A DNA stretch of 8,186 nt, from NCBI GenBank assembly GCA_902464965.1, contig CABQLI010000084.1:1-8186 (forward strand), in the 5' to 3' direction. This document shows positions 6,514 through 8,186 of the stretch, in pieces (the first letter of the stretch is position 1; every line of letters begins with the position of its first letter). Source of the DNA: an uncultured Collinsella sp. Its GTDB lineage: Bacteria > Actinomycetota > Coriobacteriia > Coriobacteriales > Coriobacteriaceae. Both the position numbers and the translations under genes were made by a program. The notes under the pieces are model-generated. The model did no database searches. It had not been told where the DNA came from and was given only the letters and a program-made list of their open reading frames with translations.

Positions 6514-6542
6514 GTGCATTGGGGTCAGGTTACTTTGCACCA
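6514..6542. repeat. Interspersed repeat, copy 2
   Basis: This 29-nt copy differs from 5301-5329 at three positions (c/t, a/t and g/a). The inner gtgca...tgcac arms are kept (6514-6518 and 6536-6540), but the outer arms are not, so the palindrome is shorter than in copy 1. It lies between the ldh terminator and the DUF2974 start, 1213 bp from copy 1. Confidence 0.7.
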
Positions 6543-6574
6543 AAAAAGCGCCCGGGCCGCGTGGACTCGGACGC
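6542..6574 (-). terminator. Intrinsic terminator of ldh
   Basis: On the - strand GCGTCCG (6574-6568) pairs with CGGGCGC (6554-6548), with one T-G wobble and a 13-nt loop. TTTTTT (6547-6542) follows immediately. It sits about 35 nt after the ldh stop codon at 6609-6611. Confidence 0.75.
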
Positions 6575-6608
6575 CTTCATTGTAGCTTTTCGCTCTAGCG
6601 AGCTTGAT

Positions 6609-7559
6609 TTAGCAGGAAAAATCGACGCTGTCGATGATGTCCTTGAGGGCCTTGGCGGAGACGGTGAGCTCATGCTGCTCGTCTTCGTTCAGCGGCACGG
6701 GGACGCGGCAGACAACGCCGTCGCGGCCAACGACGGTCGGCATGGAGATGGCAAGATCGGACAGGCCATACTCGCCCACCATGAGCGAGGAGACAGGCAG
6801 AACGGTCTGCTCATCGCGCATAACGGCGGTGCAGATGCGCTTGACGGCCATGGCGACGCCATAGTAGGTGGCGTGCTTCTTCTCGATGATGGTGTAAGCG
6901 GAGTTCTTGACGTCCTCAGCGATGCGCTTCTCGGCAGCCTCATGCTCCAGATGGCCGTGAAGCTCACAGAAGGTGTTCAGCGGAACGCCGGCAACCTGAG
7001 CGCTGGACCAAGCGACAAACTCGGAGTCGCCGTGCTCGCCCATGACATAGGCCTGGACATCGCGCGGGTCAACCTCGACGTGGGCACCAAGCATCTGCTG
7101 CAGGCGGCCGGTGTCGAGCACGGTGCCGGAACCGATGACGTGGCCCTCGGGCAGGCCGGACATCTTGATGGCGGCGTAGGTCAGAACATCGACCGGGTTG
7201 GAGACGATGAGCAGAATGCCATCGAAGCCGGACTTCTTAATCTCGGGGATAATGGACTTAAAGATGCTGACGTTCTTGTTGACCAGATCCAGGCGGGTCT
7301 CACCGGGCTTCTGGGCAGCGCCAGCGGTGACGACGATCATGGCGGCGTCGGCGACATCGGAATAATCGCCGGCGTAGATCTTCATCGGCTCGGCAAACGT
7401 CATGCCGTGCGCGATATCCAGGGCCTCACCCTCGGCGCGGTTCTTGTCCACGTCGATGAGGACCATCTCGGAGAACAGACCGCTCTGCATCAGCGCGAAC
7501 GCCGAAGACGAACCGACGAAACCGCAGCCGACAATAGCGACCTTCTTCTCGTTAACCAT
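6609..7559 (-). CDS. ldh: L-lactate dehydrogenase
   Basis: This cytoplasmic enzyme reduces pyruvate to L-lactate and regenerates NAD+ in fermentation. The 316 residues carry the Rossmann motif GCGFVGSS (11-18) and IDVDKN (35-40). The substrate-loop sequence AAQKPGETR (81-89) holds Gln83, the residue that marks lactate rather than malate dehydrogenase, and Arg89. Also present are SNPVDVLTY (120-128), DTGR (149-152, substrate Arg152) and MGEHGDSE (173-180, catalytic His177). ATG 7559 is chosen because GGGAG lies 6 nt upstream (7570-7566) and the protein then begins with the usual short MVNEKKVAIVG. An upstream GTG-type extension to 7637 would translate the leader hairpin and is unlikely. The two sites that bind fructose-1,6-bisphosphate in Bacillus LDH appear replaced (Gln154, Gln169). 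Transcription is monocistronic by layout, with its own leader and terminator. Confidence 0.95.
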   Translation of the reverse strand: MVNEKKVAIVGCGFVGSSSAFALMQSGLFSEMVLIDVDKNRAEGEALDIAHGMTFAEPMKIYAGDYSDVADAAMIVVTAGAAQKPGETRLDLVNKNVSIFKSIIPEIKKSGFDGILLIVSNPVDVLTYAAIKMSGLPEGHVIGSGTVLDTGRLQQMLGAHVEVDPRDVQAYVMGEHGDSEFVAWSSAQVAGVPLNTFCELHGHLEHEAAEKRIAEDVKNSAYTIIEKKHATYYGVAMAVKRICTAVMRDEQTVLPVSSLMVGEYGLSDLAISMPTVVGRDGVVCRVPVPLNEDEQHELTVSAKALKDIIDSVDFSC

Positions 7560-7584
7560 TAGAAACTCCCATCTCACTCCACAA

Positions 7585-7617
7585 ACAAGCCGCCCGGGAA
7601 CGACCCGAGCGGCTTGT
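7585..7617 (-). promoter_or_regulatory. Hairpin in the ldh 5' leader
   Basis: acaagccgc (7585-7593) and gcggcttgt (7609-7617) pair perfectly over 9 bp. After one mismatch, CGGG/CCCG (7595-7598 and 7604-7607) continues the stem to a 5-nt loop. On the - strand it is followed by TTTGTGG, too poor in T for a confident terminator, and it lies 14 nt upstream of the ldh ribosome binding site. It may be an attenuator, a leader stabiliser, or the terminator of the upstream gene. Confidence 0.55.
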
Positions 7618-7648
7618 CGTAATCCCAATACATCCAATCGGGACTTTG

Positions 7649-7654
7649 ATTATG
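7649..7654 (-). promoter_or_regulatory. Possible -10 box of ldh
   Basis: CATAAT on the - strand (7654-7649), 5 of 6 to consensus, about 90 nt before the ldh start. The best -35 match upstream (TCGATT, 18-nt spacer) is poor. If used, the leader hairpin at 7585-7617 would lie wholly inside the transcript. Confidence 0.35.
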
Positions 7655-7684
7655 CTCCTATTCGCAGCCAAAAATCGACCGTTT

Positions 7685-7734
7685 ACCGAAATTGTTTGCA
7701 GAATTCGTAAAATAACTGCACGAAATCGGTTTCG
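7685..7734. other. AT-rich intergenic stretch with several short dyads, possible operator region
   Basis: Between the aminotransferase stop and the ldh promoter the base composition turns AT-rich. It holds cgaaa-tcgg-tttcg (7721-7734) and tgcag (7697-7701)/ctgca (7716-7720) with a 14-nt spacer, bracketed by accga (7685-7689)/tcggt (7726-7730). The pattern could be a regulator site for ldh or a weak 3' end of the aminotransferase mRNA. It does not match the Rex consensus that I know. Confidence 0.3.
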
Positions 7735-7760
7735 ATATATTGACGAGCCAAAATAGCTTT

Positions 7761-8186
7761 CTAATACAGGCCCGCCTCGCGAATGGCCTCGACAGCCAAA
7801 GCGATCTGGTCGGGCGGCAAGACCAGCGCCATGCGCACGTGCCCCTCGCCCGAAGGACCAAAGCTCGCGCCCGGCGTCACCACAACGCCGGCCTTCTCCA
7901 TAAGCTCCTCGCAAAACGCCATGGAATCGGTGCGGCCACCGGGAAGCTTGGCCCACACAAACATAGAGCCATGCGCGTTGGGGCGCTCCCAGCCCAAGCC
8001 CTCAAGACCGTCGCACAGGGCATCGCGGCGCTCCTGGTACTTCAGACGCTGCGCCTCGACCTCATCGCGCGGACCGTTCAGGCAGGCGATGGCGGCCTTC
8101 TGGATCGGGAAGAACATGCCAAAGTCGATCTGGCCGCGCAGCTTGGCAAAGGCCGAGACCACATCCTCGCGACCGACCAAAAAGCC
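7761..8186 (-). CDS. Class I/II PLP-dependent aminotransferase, C-terminal part (partial)
   Basis: The frame is open to the window edge. It gives about 141 residues beginning GFLVGREDVVSAFAKLRGQ, which corresponds to the segment just after the PLP-lysine motif of fold-type I aminotransferases. The PLP lysine itself is therefore outside the window. Visible family marks are FFPIQKAAIACLNGP, GSMFVWAKLP, VVVTPGASFG and the carboxylate-binding arginine in GEGHVRMALV. The style resembles the AlaC/aspartate/LL-DAP aminotransferase group. Because the DAP operon nearby lacks an aminotransferase, a role as N-acetyl-LL-DAP aminotransferase is possible, but the gene lies on the other strand beyond ldh, and alanine or aspartate specificity is equally open. 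The codon that would start it at 8180 is an internal TTG (Leu). The stop is TAG at 7763-7761. Confidence 0.88.
   Translation of the reverse strand, partial: GFLVGREDVVSAFAKLRGQIDFGMFFPIQKAAIACLNGPRDEVEAQRLKYQERRDALCDGLEGLGWERPNAHGSMFVWAKLPGGRTDSMAFCEELMEKAGVVVTPGASFGPSGEGHVRMALVLPPDQIALAVEAIREAGLY

Noticed and set aside
6519..7562. 347-codon open frame on the + strand opposite ldh
   Set aside because: It is antisense to an unambiguous L-lactate dehydrogenase, and its G/D/V/H-rich translation is typical of the opposite frame of such a gene.
7560..7637. N-terminal extension of ldh by 26 residues
   Set aside because: It would translate through the leader hairpin, and the added residues do not fit the LDH family. 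ATG 7559 has a good ribosome binding site and the usual N-terminus.
7640..7760. Rex-type redox operator upstream of ldh
   Set aside because: I looked for TTGTGAA-type inverted half-sites and found none. The dyads present have different sequences.
1..8186. CRISPR array, tRNA, rRNA or complete insertion sequence
   Set aside because: No regularly spaced repeats, cloverleaf-like sequences, rRNA signatures or transposase motifs were recognised. The only dispersed repeat is the two-copy element at 5301 and 6514.

Overview
The window looks like chromosomal DNA of a high-GC Gram-positive bacterium. The best guess is a Collinsella-like member of the Coriobacteriia. This rests on GC-rich third codon positions, a Bacillus-type acetylase branch of lysine/diaminopimelate synthesis (DapH), a fermentative L-lactate dehydrogenase, and compact operons with AGGAG-type ribosome binding sites. 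The genus is inferred, not shown.

Region 1 (1-3964, + strand) is a diaminopimelate/lysine operon. The 3' end of an unrecognised gene (1-147) is followed 15 nt later by one uninterrupted reading frame (163-2472). That frame encodes diaminopimelate decarboxylase (LysA) joined in frame to 4-hydroxy-tetrahydrodipicolinate synthase (DapA). There is no stop codon between the two halves, yet a strong ribosome binding site and ATG for dapA survive at 1570-1584, so free DapA could also be made. dapB (TTG start, 8-nt overlap) and dapH follow. Together they cover the first step (DapA), the reduction (DapB), the N-acetylation (DapH) and the last step (LysA). The N-acetyl-DAP aminotransferase, deacetylase and epimerase are not identified here.

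Region 2 (3965-4217) is the gap between convergent transcription units. It holds a perfect 12-bp hairpin just after dapH, a nested structure closed by a perfect 15-bp inverted repeat (4008-4105), and an intrinsic terminator for the opposing gene (4153-4191).

Region 3 (4218-8186, - strand) holds four genes: a nucleoid-associated protein of the NdpA/YejK/NA37 family, an alpha/beta-hydrolase-like DUF2974 (Mbeg1-like) protein, L-lactate dehydrogenase (ldh), and the C-terminal part of a class I/II PLP aminotransferase cut by the window edge. The DUF2974 gene is bracketed by two near-identical 29-nt direct repeats (5301-5329 and 6514-6542). ldh has its own terminator and an untranslated leader with a strong hairpin.

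The most notable item is the lysA-dapA read-through fusion with a preserved internal dapA start. Next come the structured convergent intergenic region and the repeat pair around the DUF2974 gene. No CRISPR array, tRNA, rRNA, complete mobile element or phage gene was seen.
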